The notes beneath the pieces are model-generated. The model was not told the origin of the DNA. It worked only from the letters and a program-made list of their open reading frames with translations, and did not search any database. 64,000 nt of DNA from Lachnospiraceae bacterium (GTDB taxonomy: Bacteria; Bacillota; Clostridia; Lachnospirales; Lachnospiraceae), in contig JAGBLN010000016.1 in NCBI GenBank assembly GCA_017635395.1, positions 1-64,000 of the forward strand, written 5' to 3'. Positions 43,513-52,377 of the stretch are shown here, in pieces (the first letter of the stretch is position 1; each line of letters starts with the position of its first letter). A program made the translations under genes and the position numbers.

Positions 43513-45327
43513 CTATTCCTGGCTCTCGACCAGATCTATACAGTGAGTCTCGTTCATCTTTTTGCAGATCTCGATGAACTTATCAAGAGGCACATCGCGC
43601 ATCTGCTTGTTTCCGCGGATATTGACTGATACCGTGCGGTTCTCTGCTTCGCTGTTACCAAGAACAAGTACATAAGGATCGCGGTAGTTCCTGAAGGTCT
43701 TGATCTTGTCTTTCATGTTCTTGTCACTGTAGTCTGCCTCAACTCTTATGCGGTTCTTCCTGCAGATTTCAACCACCTCTTTTGCATAGTCGTTATTCTC
43801 CACACGGATAGGCACAACACCTACCTGATAAGGGCTTAACCAGAAGGGGAAGGAGCCCTTGAAGTTCTCGATGATGATTCCGATGAAACGTTCAAGTGAT
43901 CCGAAAATCGCCCTGTGAACCATGACCGGTCTCTGCATGGAGCTATCGGATGCCACATACTTCATATCGAAATTAAGGGGTAGCTGATAGTCAAGCTGTA
44001 TAGTTCCCATCTGCCACTCACGGCCGATGCAGTCCTTCATCTTGAGGTCTATCTTGGGACCATAGAAAGCTCCGTCTCCCTCATTGATCTCGTAACCGCC
44101 TTCGCCATACTTGTTGTCAAGGATCCTCTTTAATGCGGACTCAGCTGCGTTCCAGTCGTTGATGTCACCCATGTAGTCATCAGGCCTTGTGGAAAGCTCT
44201 GCGATATAGGAAAGTCCGAAGGTAGAATAAATCTCGCCGGCGATGTCCATGATATCGCCTATTTCTTCCTCTATCTGCTCCTGCATGATAAGGTTGTGAG
44301 AATCATCCTGACGGAATTCCTGAACTCTTAAGAGTCCGTTGAGCTCACCGGATTTTTCCCTTCTGTGGATCACATCCAGCTCGTTGAAACGTAAAGGAAG
44401 ATCCTTGTAGCTGCGCTGCTTATTCTGATAAACCTTTATCGCATTAGGACAGTTCATAGGCTTTGCAGCAAACATGCGATCTTCGTCCTCGATATCCACA
44501 AGAGATGAAGCTTTGTCGTCTACAGGGTTATCCTTTGCAGGGGGTACGAGGAACATGTTCTTTTTGTAATGTCCCCAGTGACCTGATGTCTCCCACAGGC
44601 TCTTGCTGTTAAGGACAGGAGCAGAAATTTCTGTGTATCCGTGTCTTTCGTGGACTTCACGCCAGTAGTCGATAAGAGCGTTGTACATCTTCCATCCGCG
44701 GGGCAGCCAGTAGGGCATACCGGGTGCGGTCTCATCAAACATAAAGAGTTCCATCTGGGGACCAAGCTTCTTGTGGTCACGCTCCATGGCTTCTTTTATC
44801 ATGGCAAGATGTTCCTTTAGTTCCTTCTTGTCAGGGAAAGCATATACATATATACGCTGCAGCTGGTCTCTCTTTTCATCGCCTCTCCAGTATGAACCGG
44901 AAACAGACTTGATCTGAAAAGCTGCATTCATCAGGAGCTGTGAATTGTCAACATGAGGTCCGCGGCAAAGATCCACGAAATCATCACCGGTATAATAAAC
45001 TGTAAGAAGCTCATCCTCAGGGAGATCATTAATAAGCTCAGTCTTAAATTTCTGGTTTTCGAAAAGCTTAAGAGCGTCAGCACGGGATATCTCCTCCCGT
45101 CTCCAGTCTTCGCGGCGCTTTATTATTTCCCGCATTTTATCCTCTATGGTCTTGAAATCATCGTTTACCACTGTCCGGGGCAGGGTAAAGTCATAATAGA
45201 ATCCGTCACCGATCTGCGGACCAATGGCGTACTGCACATTTTCCTTGCCGAAGATCTCTATCACGGCTTTAGCCAGGATGTGTGCAAGAGAATGCCGGTA
45301 AACTTCCAATAACTCTTCTTTTTCCAT
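43513..45327 (-). CDS. thrS: Threonyl-tRNA synthetase lacking the TGS domain
   Basis: 604 residues. The ATG at 45,327 is used because AAGGAGG lies seven bases before it; the ATG six bases upstream is too close. The protein starts almost directly in the editing domain: HSLAH (His12, His16) and the partner CRGPH are present, then the class II core (MNCPNAIKVY, RVQEFRQDDSH, HRAIFGSLERFIG) and anticodon-binding domain. The usual first about 60 residues (TGS/N1 domain) are absent, so it is shorter than the 640-residue standard enzyme. Expression is controlled by the T-box upstream. Confidence 0.93.
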   Translation of the reverse strand: MEKEELLEVYRHSLAHILAKAVIEIFGKENVQYAIGPQIGDGFYYDFTLPRTVVNDDFKTIEDKMREIIKRREDWRREEISRADALKLFENQKFKTELINDLPEDELLTVYYTGDDFVDLCRGPHVDNSQLLMNAAFQIKSVSGSYWRGDEKRDQLQRIYVYAFPDKKELKEHLAMIKEAMERDHKKLGPQMELFMFDETAPGMPYWLPRGWKMYNALIDYWREVHERHGYTEISAPVLNSKSLWETSGHWGHYKKNMFLVPPAKDNPVDDKASSLVDIEDEDRMFAAKPMNCPNAIKVYQNKQRSYKDLPLRFNELDVIHRREKSGELNGLLRVQEFRQDDSHNLIMQEQIEEEIGDIMDIAGEIYSTFGLSYIAELSTRPDDYMGDINDWNAAESALKRILDNKYGEGGYEINEGDGAFYGPKIDLKMKDCIGREWQMGTIQLDYQLPLNFDMKYVASDSSMQRPVMVHRAIFGSLERFIGIIIENFKGSFPFWLSPYQVGVVPIRVENNDYAKEVVEICRKNRIRVEADYSDKNMKDKIKTFRNYRDPYVLVLGNSEAENRTVSVNIRGNKQMRDVPLDKFIEICKKMNETHCIDLVESQE

Positions 45328-45360
45328 AATCATTCCTCCTTAATATAGTGTAGTAAAATA

Positions 45361-45600
45361 AAAAATCCCCTGCTTAAAAGCAAGGGACGCATATGCTGCG
45401 CGGTTCCACCCAAATTGCTGCATATCCGAAATGAAATACAGCCACTCTTTATGACGATAACGGTGTCGGCCGGACTTGATTGGAGTCTCTCAGAGGTGGT
45501 CTTCAATGACTTCCGTCAAGGCTGCTCTCAGCATACGCAGCCATCTCTGTTGGCGGATGATGCCATCTACTCTTCTCTTCAACGATTTATATATTCGGTT
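45361..45600 (-). promoter_or_regulatory. T-box riboswitch controlling thrS
   Basis: Read on the minus strand, the leader has a Stem I region with GAAGAGAAGAGTAGATGG, the conserved T-box bulge TGGAACCGCG (near 45,396-45,413), and a terminator of nine pairs (CCCTTGCTT / AAGCAGGGG) followed by a T-run at 45,361-45,367. Uncharged tRNA-Thr should stabilise the antiterminator and allow thrS transcription. The specifier codon was not fixed with certainty. Confidence 0.9.
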
Positions 45601-45615
45601 TTAAAATAACTTACA

Positions 45616-45686
45616 AGCAAGTGACGGGAATCGAACCCGCGTCCTCAGCTTGGGAAGCTGATGTTCTACCATTGAACCACACCTGC
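45616..45686 (-). tRNA. tRNA-Gly (anticodon CCC)
   Basis: 71 bases fold as a standard tRNA: acceptor GCAGGTG with CACTTGC (one G-U pair), D arm around GGTTCAATGGTAGAAC, anticodon stem TCAGC/GCTGA with loop TTCCCAA, and T arm CGGGTTCGATTCCCG. The anticodon CCC reads GGG. The 3' CCA is not encoded. It lies just upstream of the thrS T-box on the same strand and could share a transcript. Confidence 0.95.
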
Positions 45687-45742
45687 CGGACAGTTGTTAT
45701 TCTATGACATCTGTTCAAAAAAATCAAGCAATACTGATCATG

Positions 45743-46150
45743 TCAGCCACGGCGTTTGCGGTCATCTCGCTGGAATCTTCTGTTGTTCTGATTCTTTCCG
45801 CCCTGCATCATTTCCTCGTCTGAGGGAAGATTCATGGTCTCAACGACCTTCCAGGATTCTTTCATGGGAAGCTCACCGTTTACACGGGCGATATCTTCCC
45901 TGGTAGGCTCAGCAGTCAGCCCGGCAGCCTTACGTGTCTCCACATACTCCATAAGATCTTTCTTATGTATGGTAAGAGTTGCAAGTTCCCATTCTATCCG
46001 CTTCAGGGTGGCTTTGTCATTAAGTGCAAGAGCACGTTCATATTCTTCTATAGTATCAAGCTTTATGTTTTCTACAAAATTGCTCTTTACCGGTTTTTTT
46101 GCATCATCCTCATGTTCTGTGAGGACTTTCTGTTCAAATATGTCATCCAT
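45743..46150 (-). CDS. Conserved hypothetical charged protein
   Basis: 135 residues with a CGGAGG site. Mostly helical and charged: an acidic start, a helical middle (DTIEEYERALALND, LKRIEWELATLTIHKKDLMEYV by ends), and a basic Arg/Asn/Gln-rich tail (NNRRFQRDDRKRRG) that may bind nucleic acid. No signal peptide or membrane helix. I do not recognise a family. It lies upstream of the tRNA on the same strand. Confidence 0.6.
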   Translation of the reverse strand: MDDIFEQKVLTEHEDDAKKPVKSNFVENIKLDTIEEYERALALNDKATLKRIEWELATLTIHKKDLMEYVETRKAAGLTAEPTREDIARVNGELPMKESWKVVETMNLPSDEEMMQGGKNQNNRRFQRDDRKRRG

Positions 46151-46241
46151 GTCATAACCTCCGATGGAAAATTTAAAATCATGATTTTCTTATCATTATA
46201 AGTTAGCTTTGCAGCGTAATTCAACTACAATTCTTGGTATT

Positions 46242-47003
46242 TCACATCCCTTTATATTTCTTCGATAGATAAAGTGCCAGAACCAGCAGACCTATCGTTT
46301 CTGTAGCGTGGAAGATTATTGAGGTCCAGACGATTCCGACTTCGCGTCCCATAAAGAAAACTGTCTGCATCTGCAGGACAGCGAAGCAGGCGAGGAATAT
46401 GGAGAGGATTCCGATTGATGATATCTTGAGCAGCCGGTCATTAAGGAAGATGCCGGTCATTACCACGCCGAGAAGTATGGCGGACAGTATCTCGAGATAC
46501 TTAAATCCGTGAGTCATATTGTACATCATGACAAAAGAACCGTTATTCAGGCTGTCAAGGTTCATGGAACCCAAAAGTATTTCAATGAATCTTCTGTACA
46601 TAATGGAAGTAAAAGTGTAAATGAGCTCCGCACCGACAAATATCACGGCCCACAGCTGGAGAAGTCTGCTTATGGATGATACGGACAGGGAAGCGAGATT
46701 TTCTCCTAAAAACTCTCTCTGAAGGTCTCCAAGTTCCGTTCTGTCTTCTTTGTCTATCAGGTTAACGTAGTAAAGCAGTCTTTTATATGTAAGAAAGAAG
46801 ATTAAAGCGATCATAACTATCTGGAGGAAGGATACAGCCAGCTGGGAATACCATAGCATACCGTCCAGCATATCGGGACTGATCGAAGGATTGCTTTTAA
46901 AAAGCAGGCGAAGTCCTCCTTCCAGAAGCGTGGCCAGGATCTTGACGACCGCTGTACTCATTATGGCATTTGAAAGTATATGCTTTTTGGAACTTATATA
47001 CAT
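46242..47003 (-). CDS. Polytopic membrane protein, function unknown
   Basis: 253 residues with about six or seven hydrophobic helices. A short loop (DKEDRTELGDLQREFLGEN) follows the second or third helix, and there is no enzyme or transporter motif that I can name. It diverges from the large membrane gene at 47,070, with 66 bases between their starts, so the two may be regulated together. Confidence 0.6.
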   Translation of the reverse strand: MYISSKKHILSNAIMSTAVVKILATLLEGGLRLLFKSNPSISPDMLDGMLWYSQLAVSFLQIVMIALIFFLTYKRLLYYVNLIDKEDRTELGDLQREFLGENLASLSVSSISRLLQLWAVIFVGAELIYTFTSIMYRRFIEILLGSMNLDSLNNGSFVMMYNMTHGFKYLEILSAILLGVVMTGIFLNDRLLKISSIGILSIFLACFAVLQMQTVFFMGREVGIVWTSIIFHATETIGLLVLALYLSKKYKGM

Positions 47004-47057
47004 GTCGCTCTCCCGGATAAATATGTCTTATCTTATCATATTTAGCGGCAGAACTGT

Positions 47058-47063
47058 TATAAT
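47058..47063 (+). promoter_or_regulatory. Candidate -10 box placed for a leaderless start
   Basis: A perfect TATAAT lies seven bases before the ATG at 47,070, so transcription would begin at or next to the start codon. No good -35 box is found 17 bases upstream (ATCATA). No ribosome binding site precedes the ATG. Confidence 0.4.
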
Positions 47064-47069
47064 ACCCCT

Positions 47070-49169
47070 ATGGCTGCAATAGTTTATCTTATAATATGCA
47101 TACTGACCGGATACTGTTTTCTGTCGGTTTTTTTTGGGATGCTCTGGGGTTTCGGTGAAAAGAGTTATGGCAAAAAACAGATAGGCGTTCCTGATTTCAT
47201 GGTCATAATTCCCTTCTCGGGATTTGCCGGAGTAATGATTCTTTCATGGCTGACATACATACCGGCGTGTGTGTTGAGAAGTGTTCCTAAGCCTTTGACG
47301 ACCGCGGATATCATAGCATGTGCCTTGGCGCTGCTCTTTGACATAGCGGCTGTTTGTCTTAAGCGGAAATCATTTTTGGGATCTTTTCTGTCAATGTTCA
47401 AAAACACCAGGCCAATGGAGGCTGCAGTTATCCTGCTATCGGGATTGGTCGGTTCTCTGATCATGATATCTGCTTTTTATCTGAAGGATAATGAGTACTA
47501 TGTCGGAATGAGCGTGTTCGGCGATTTTGCCACGCACCTGGATATGATACGTTCCTTTGCCTATGGCGATAATTTTCCAACGCAGTATTCGCATTTTGCA
47601 GGTGCTGATCTCAAGTATCATTTTATGTACCAGTTCTTTGTGGGCAATCTTGAACATCTGGGGATGCGTTTGGATATAGCCTTCAATCTTCCAAGCATAT
47701 TCTTTTTTACATCCGTGTGCATGCTTCTCTATGCTTACGCCGTGAAACTTACAGGAAGAAAGGCAGCAGGGCTGGTCAGCGTTGTACTGTTTCTCTTCAG
47801 GAGCAGCCCGGCTTTCTGGCTCTTTGTTTCCCGGGCCGGCAGTGGTTTTGGGGAGATATACAGGGCGCTCTTTGATAATCGTGCATTTATTGGTGAAACA
47901 CCGAATGAAAGCTGGGGGCTTTACAACCTTAATGTATTTACGAACCAGCGGCACTTCTGCGTTGGGCTGACGGGGATGCTGTCTGCCCTGATACTGCTTA
48001 CGGATAACTGCTTTGCCATGAGGGAACGTATGATGGGAGCGGCTGAAACAGAAAGAGGTTTAAAAGGAACTGGTGCAGGGCTTTCGGGAGCTGGAAAGAT
48101 AATTGGCAGTGTGAGGCGGTTTATTTTTAGTAAGGATGCATGGCTGCCCCAAAAAACGGGAATGGCTGTGGCGCTGGGCGTGCTGCTGGGATTCAGCGGT
48201 TTCTTTAACGGAGCTGTGCTTATAGGCTGCCTGCTGGTGCTTTTTGTACTGGCTTTCGCTGCAGACAGAAGGCTTGAGTATCTTATAACAGCGGTCCTGG
48301 CGGTGGCAATAAGTTCAGTGGAGGCTGCGTATTTTGTATCCGGCAGCGTGACGGATTTAAGATGGCAGCCGGGATATCTTGCTGAACAGAAGAATCTGCC
48401 GGGAATGGTATTTTTCCTTTGCATGCTTTTCGGCATAGCATTTTTCATTGTGCTTGCTGAATTTCTTGTGGAAGATGTTTTCAGGCGATGGCTGATAATT
48501 GCATTTTCGTCTCCTATATTTTTTGCCCTATGTTTTCAGATGACAACGGATGTAAATGTGAATCATAAATACCTGATGATAGGCGCTATGCTCTGTACCG
48601 TGCCCGTAGCGGCAATGCTCTGCAGGATGTGGGATAAAAAGAACGTCATTATGCGCCTTGCAGCTGTGATGTCGCTTATTCTTTTGACATCCACGGGACT
48701 ATACGACCTGAACTGCCTTATGAAACAGAATAATTATGAAATGAACAGCGGCTTCGTTTTCAAAAGGGATGATCCTGTAACTAAGTGGGTGCTGGAGCAC
48801 AGCACTTCAAAAGACATATTTCTTGCTGACACCTATGCTATCAACAATGTGACCATGGGCGGTGCAATGCTTTATTATGGCTGGCCCTATTTTGCCTGGA
48901 GTGCCGGATATGATACAGCCGGCCGGGAGGCGGAGGTAATTGCCATGTTCGGTGCGGATACTCCGGAAGAACTCAGGACGCTGATAAAAAAGAACAATAT
49001 CCGCTACATCATTGTGGACCAGTCAGCCAGGACCAGCCAGTGGTTTGAGCTGAATGAAGACAATATAAAAAATACATACGAGTGCGTATATTCTACCGGA
49101 GAGGGGGAGTGGGAGTTTGATATATACGACACCAGCATTCGCTGTAATCATTATAGTAAAGACAATTAG
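47070..49169 (+). CDS. Large polytopic membrane protein, GT-C-like
   Basis: 699 residues with about a dozen hydrophobic helices followed by a soluble region of about 140 residues. The loop after the fourth or fifth helix (VFGDFATHLDMIRSFAYGD, then KYHFMYQFFVG) has acidic and His residues like those in GT-C membrane glycosyltransferases, and the C-terminal part (EELRTLIKKNNIRYIIVDQ) resembles the soluble end seen in YfhO/PMT-like proteins. Assignment to GT-C is tentative. The ATG has no ribosome binding site; an upstream in-frame stop at 47,043 rules out a much longer protein. Confidence 0.6.
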   Translation: MAAIVYLIICILTGYCFLSVFFGMLWGFGEKSYGKKQIGVPDFMVIIPFSGFAGVMILSWLTYIPACVLRSVPKPLTTADIIACALALLFDIAAVCLKRKSFLGSFLSMFKNTRPMEAAVILLSGLVGSLIMISAFYLKDNEYYVGMSVFGDFATHLDMIRSFAYGDNFPTQYSHFAGADLKYHFMYQFFVGNLEHLGMRLDIAFNLPSIFFFTSVCMLLYAYAVKLTGRKAAGLVSVVLFLFRSSPAFWLFVSRAGSGFGEIYRALFDNRAFIGETPNESWGLYNLNVFTNQRHFCVGLTGMLSALILLTDNCFAMRERMMGAAETERGLKGTGAGLSGAGKIIGSVRRFIFSKDAWLPQKTGMAVALGVLLGFSGFFNGAVLIGCLLVLFVLAFAADRRLEYLITAVLAVAISSVEAAYFVSGSVTDLRWQPGYLAEQKNLPGMVFFLCMLFGIAFFIVLAEFLVEDVFRRWLIIAFSSPIFFALCFQMTTDVNVNHKYLMIGAMLCTVPVAAMLCRMWDKKNVIMRLAAVMSLILLTSTGLYDLNCLMKQNNYEMNSGFVFKRDDPVTKWVLEHSTSKDIFLADTYAINNVTMGGAMLYYGWPYFAWSAGYDTAGREAEVIAMFGADTPEELRTLIKKNNIRYIIVDQSARTSQWFELNEDNIKNTYECVYSTGEGEWEFDIYDTSIRCNHYSKDN

Positions 49170-49188
49170 AAATTGCGTTTGGGCATAA

Positions 49189-49217
49189 TTGCAAACTGAC
49201 GGTGTTTGTTGTATCAT
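49189..49217 (+). promoter_or_regulatory. Probable argG promoter
   Basis: TTGCAA (49,189) and TATCAT (49,212) with a 17-base spacer lie about 60 bases ahead of argG. No convincing ArgR palindrome was recognised in the short leader. Confidence 0.5.
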
Positions 49218-49275
49218 AGATGCGTCTGAAAGGACAAAACATTTAATTTATATATACTTACGGAGGTAACTTATC

Positions 49276-50499
49276 ATGAAGGAAAAAGTCATTCTTGCTT
49301 ATTCCGGTGGTCTTGACACTACTGTCATCATACCGTGGCTTAAGGAAAATTTTGATTACGAAGTGGTCTGTGTTTGTATAGACTGCGGCCAGGAATCCGA
49401 GCTGGACGGACTGGATGAGAGAGCAAAATCCTGCGGTGCTGAGAAGCTTTATGTGCTTGATGTAACTGATGAATTTGCAGATGAGTATATCGTTCCATGT
49501 GTACAGGCACATGCCGTATATGAGAACAAGTATCTCCTGGGCACTTCAATGGCAAGACCTCTTATTGCTAAGAAGCTTGTTGAGATCGCCCGCAAGGAAG
49601 GCGCTGCTGCTATCTGCCACGGCGCAACCGGTAAGGGTAATGACCAGATCAGATTTGAACTGGGCATCAAGGCGCTTGCTCCCGACCTTAAGATAATCGC
49701 TGCGTGGAGAAATGAAAAGTGGACAATGCAGAGCCGTGAGGACGAGATTGCATATGCACGTGAAAAGGGTATCACTCTTCCTTTCTCTGCTGACAATTCT
49801 TACAGCCGTGACAGAAATCTCTGGCATATAAGCCATGAGGGTCTCGAGCTTGAGGATCCCGGCAATGAGCCTAATTTTGACCATCTGCTGGTTCTTGGTA
49901 CCACACCTGAGAAGGCTCCTGATGAAGGCGAGTATGTGACAATGCACTTTGAAAAGGGTGTACCTACTTCAGTAAACGGCAAGGAAATGAAGGTTTCAGA
50001 TATAATCAGAGAGCTGAACAGACTTGGCGGAAAGCATGGTATCGGTATAGTTGATATTGTTGAGAACCGTGTAGTGGGAATGAAGAGCCGCGGCGTATAT
50101 GAGACACCCGGCGGAACTATTCTTTACGAGGCACATCAGCAGCTTGAAGAACTTATACTTGACAGGGAGACCACCAAGATGAAGCTGGATATGGGCAATC
50201 TCTTTGCTCAGATCGTATACGAAGGAAAGTGGTTCACACCTCTTCGCGAGGCTGTTCAGGCATTTATCGAGTCAACACAGCAGTATGTTACAGGTGATGT
50301 TAAGTTCAAGCTCTACAAGGGCAATATCATCAAGGCAGGTGAGACATCACCCTACTCGCTGTACAATGAGAGCATTGCTTCCTTTACAACCGGTGATCTC
50401 TATGACCATCGTGATGCAGAAGGATTCATCAATCTCTTCGGACTTTCCAGCAAGGTTCGTGGCATGAAGCACCAGGAGCTTGAGAAGGCTAACAACTAA
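49276..50499 (+). CDS. argG: Argininosuccinate synthase
   Basis: 407 residues, normal length, CGGAGG site. The ATP-binding loop LAYSGGLDT at the start, GATGKGNDQIRFE, and EDPGNEP identify argininosuccinate synthase. It joins citrulline and aspartate using ATP in the seventh step of arginine synthesis. Codon use is biased to frequent codons in the manner of well-expressed genes. It has its own promoter and terminator and is separated by about 1.9 kb from argJBD. Confidence 0.97.
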   Translation: MKEKVILAYSGGLDTTVIIPWLKENFDYEVVCVCIDCGQESELDGLDERAKSCGAEKLYVLDVTDEFADEYIVPCVQAHAVYENKYLLGTSMARPLIAKKLVEIARKEGAAAICHGATGKGNDQIRFELGIKALAPDLKIIAAWRNEKWTMQSREDEIAYAREKGITLPFSADNSYSRDRNLWHISHEGLELEDPGNEPNFDHLLVLGTTPEKAPDEGEYVTMHFEKGVPTSVNGKEMKVSDIIRELNRLGGKHGIGIVDIVENRVVGMKSRGVYETPGGTILYEAHQQLEELILDRETTKMKLDMGNLFAQIVYEGKWFTPLREAVQAFIESTQQYVTGDVKFKLYKGNIIKAGETSPYSLYNESIASFTTGDLYDHRDAEGFINLFGLSSKVRGMKHQELEKANN

Positions 50500-50520
50500 T
50501 TCAGACGTGTAATTACAATT

Positions 50521-50558
50521 ACAGGCTACCGGAGTACTTGTTCGGTAGCCTGTTTTTT
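50521..50558 (+). terminator. Rho-independent terminator of argG
   Basis: An 11-bp perfect stem (ACAGGCTACCG / CGGTAGCCTGT) with an 11-base loop leads into a T-run. It is the strongest terminator in the window. Confidence 0.93.
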
Positions 50559-50584
50559 AACAATGATTTACCGGGAGAATAGCC

Positions 50585-50875
50585 ATGGGTGTCATTACAG
50601 TAATAATCATATATTTTTCCGTGCTGAATATCATGGGATTTGCGTCCATGGGCATAGATAAATGGAAGGCTGTTCACCATGCGTGGAGGATTCCGGAAAA
50701 GGTTCTTTTTCTCATTGCCATCTTCGGCGGATCCCTGGGATCCATAATAGGCATGTATGCCTTCAGGCATAAGACGAAGCACTGGTATTTTGTGTATGGC
50801 ATGCCTCTTATCATGGCAGTTCAGATAGGTATTGCCTGCTGGATCATAGGATCCGGTCAGATCGAGATCATGTGA
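50585..50875 (+). CDS. DUF1294 small membrane protein
   Basis: 96 residues with three hydrophobic helices. MGIDKWKAVHHAWRIPE and the GGSLGSIIGMYAFRHKT motif (quoted by ends) are the DUF1294 signature. Function is unknown; some members are fused to cold-shock domains. Its stop overlaps the 3' end of the convergent thioesterase gene by eight bases. Confidence 0.85.
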   Translation: MGVITVIIIYFSVLNIMGFASMGIDKWKAVHHAWRIPEKVLFLIAIFGGSLGSIIGMYAFRHKTKHWYFVYGMPLIMAVQIGIACWIIGSGQIEIM

Positions 50876-51635
50876 GGGGAGTGTTCCACATCCTTACTAT
50901 CGCATTGAGTTCACCGTCTTCATTTTCCATACGGATCTCATGCTTCAGGTTGTCTACAAACGAATAGTTAAATCTGATCTTTTCACCTTCGGTTATTTCT
51001 TTTCTGTAATGTATCCGGAAATTATCAAAAGGAGCCTGTGTCCAGATATCGTCAGGCATCATGTCCTCAGCCATATCTATGTATTTAATGTTATGTACAT
51101 GGCCTACCAGGTCGAGTGCACTGCGGCCAACGATCGATGTTCCCATTTCTACGGGGGCGGTATCAGCTGTATCTTCTGAGGCTGCCTTTGGCCTGTCAAT
51201 CTTTACCATGGGATCGGTTTCAAATGCCTGCTTTTCTTCCGCACCGAATGCTTCGAGTACTTCGGGAGTGACGCGGGTGATACGGTGTCTGTTTATATCT
51301 ATGATCACCCATCTTGAGGTTGCTAAGACACGGAGCTTATCATCAGAGTCCCTGAGCTCGTAATCACGGATAAGTGACATCATTCTCTTTTCCGGGCGTC
51401 CCCAGGTGGATACCGTAAGGGCTTCGCCGTATCCCGGTCTGTCCAGAACACGTACATACCAGTCTAACAGGACGAAGGTGATGCCGGTATTGTCTATATC
51501 CAACATGCCATAGCCCACAGCATCAGAGTGGCCTCCGGCTGCATTTTCCAGCATTTCCAGTATGGCTACATTTTTTACCTTGCAGTTTTTATCTACGTCC
51601 TTGAGTCCTATCGTCTGAGATAATTTATAAAACAT
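50868..51635 (-). CDS. Acyl-ACP thioesterase
   Basis: 255 residues. Double hot-dog architecture as in FatA/FatB: an N-terminal half with ATSRWVIIDINRHRITRV, and a C-terminal half with GRSALDLVGHVHNIKYIDMAEDM holding the conserved Asn-His pair. It releases fatty acids from acyl carrier protein. Length fits bacterial acyl-ACP thioesterases common in gut Clostridia. Its upstream region holds the stem-loops at 51,676-51,770. Confidence 0.88.
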   Translation of the reverse strand: MFYKLSQTIGLKDVDKNCKVKNVAILEMLENAAGGHSDAVGYGMLDIDNTGITFVLLDWYVRVLDRPGYGEALTVSTWGRPEKRMMSLIRDYELRDSDDKLRVLATSRWVIIDINRHRITRVTPEVLEAFGAEEKQAFETDPMVKIDRPKAASEDTADTAPVEMGTSIVGRSALDLVGHVHNIKYIDMAEDMMPDDIWTQAPFDNFRIHYRKEITEGEKIRFNYSFVDNLKHEIRMENEDGELNAIVRMWNTPLT

Positions 51636-51675
51636 TATATGACCTCTTTCTATTAAGCTGTTAAAACTTCCCTTC

Positions 51676-51770
51676 AGTACTTTTGTCCCATCGCAAGCAA
51701 GCTTGCGCGTGAGAAAGTACTTTCGGCCGGTGAATCGTATCTATATGCCCGTATAAAATCTCGCACGGGC
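51676..51770. other. Nested inverted repeats between thioesterase and GNAT genes
   Basis: An outer stem (AGTACTTT at 51,676 / AAAGTACT at 51,714) encloses an inner perfect hairpin (CGCAAGC / GCTTGCG, loop AA, 51,692-51,707). A separate stem (GCCCGT at 51,747 / ACGGGC at 51,765) follows. The region lies in the 248-base divergent gap, so transcripts in either direction could fold there. It could be a structured leader of the thioesterase gene, a small RNA or a dispersed repeat. Confidence 0.55.
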
Positions 51771-51826
51771 GTCAATAGTATACCACAGATTTGCGGAATT
51801 TTGCCTGACAATTATGTTTCGTTTTA

Positions 51827-51855
51827 TTTACGAAAAATCCTATATATGCTATAAT
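51827..51855 (+). promoter_or_regulatory. Probable promoter of the GNAT-argJBD cluster
   Basis: TTTACG (51,827) and a perfect TATAAT (51,850) with a 17-base spacer, about 30 bases before the GNAT start. Confidence 0.55.
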
Positions 51856-51883
51856 CAACCTTTAAAATCCCGGAGGAAAGCGT

Positions 51884-52327
51884 ATGATCCGAGTAATGAC
51901 AATAGAAGATTATGATGAAGTGAAAGCACTGTGGATGACTATCCATGGTTTCGGTATACGAAGCGTGGATGATTCCAGGGAAGGCATAGAGAGATTCCTT
52001 AAGAGAAATCCTACTACCAGCGTGGTTGCCATTGAGGACGGCCATGTGGTGGGTGCTATCCTGTGCGGTCATGACGGCAGGCGCGGATGCCTCTATCATG
52101 TGTGCGTGGCGGAGAAATACAGGCTTCACGGCATCGGCAAGGAAATGGTTGTATTCTGTATGAATGCTCTTAAGGAAGAAAGGATCAACAAGGTGTCCCT
52201 TATCGCATTTACCCAGAATGATATCGGAAATGCTTTCTGGAAATGCATAGGCTGGACTAAGAGGGAAGATCTTAACTATTATGACTTTACCCTTAATGAG
52301 GCGAACATAACGGCATTTAATAAATAA
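51884..52327 (+). CDS. GNAT acetyltransferase ahead of argJ
   Basis: 147 residues, CGGAGG site. A single GNAT domain: VVAIEDGHVVGAILCGHDG, YHVCVAEKYRLHGIGKEMV with the R-L-H-G-I-G acetyl-CoA loop, and FTQNDIGNAFWKCIGW. It stands 50 bases before argJ under a shared promoter. Short GNATs can act as N-acetylglutamate synthase, and the position makes that plausible, but general GNAT function cannot be ruled out. Confidence 0.75.
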   Translation: MIRVMTIEDYDEVKALWMTIHGFGIRSVDDSREGIERFLKRNPTTSVVAIEDGHVVGAILCGHDGRRGCLYHVCVAEKYRLHGIGKEMVVFCMNALKEERINKVSLIAFTQNDIGNAFWKCIGWTKREDLNYYDFTLNEANITAFNK

Positions 52328-52377
52328 TAAATACGGCAGAGAGATCACACAGTGGTATCTCTTCACGGAGGTGAAAT

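Noticed and set aside
47436..48448. Minus-strand open frames opposite the large membrane protein
   Set aside because: They match antisense composition, lack ribosome sites and conflict with a well-formed membrane protein.
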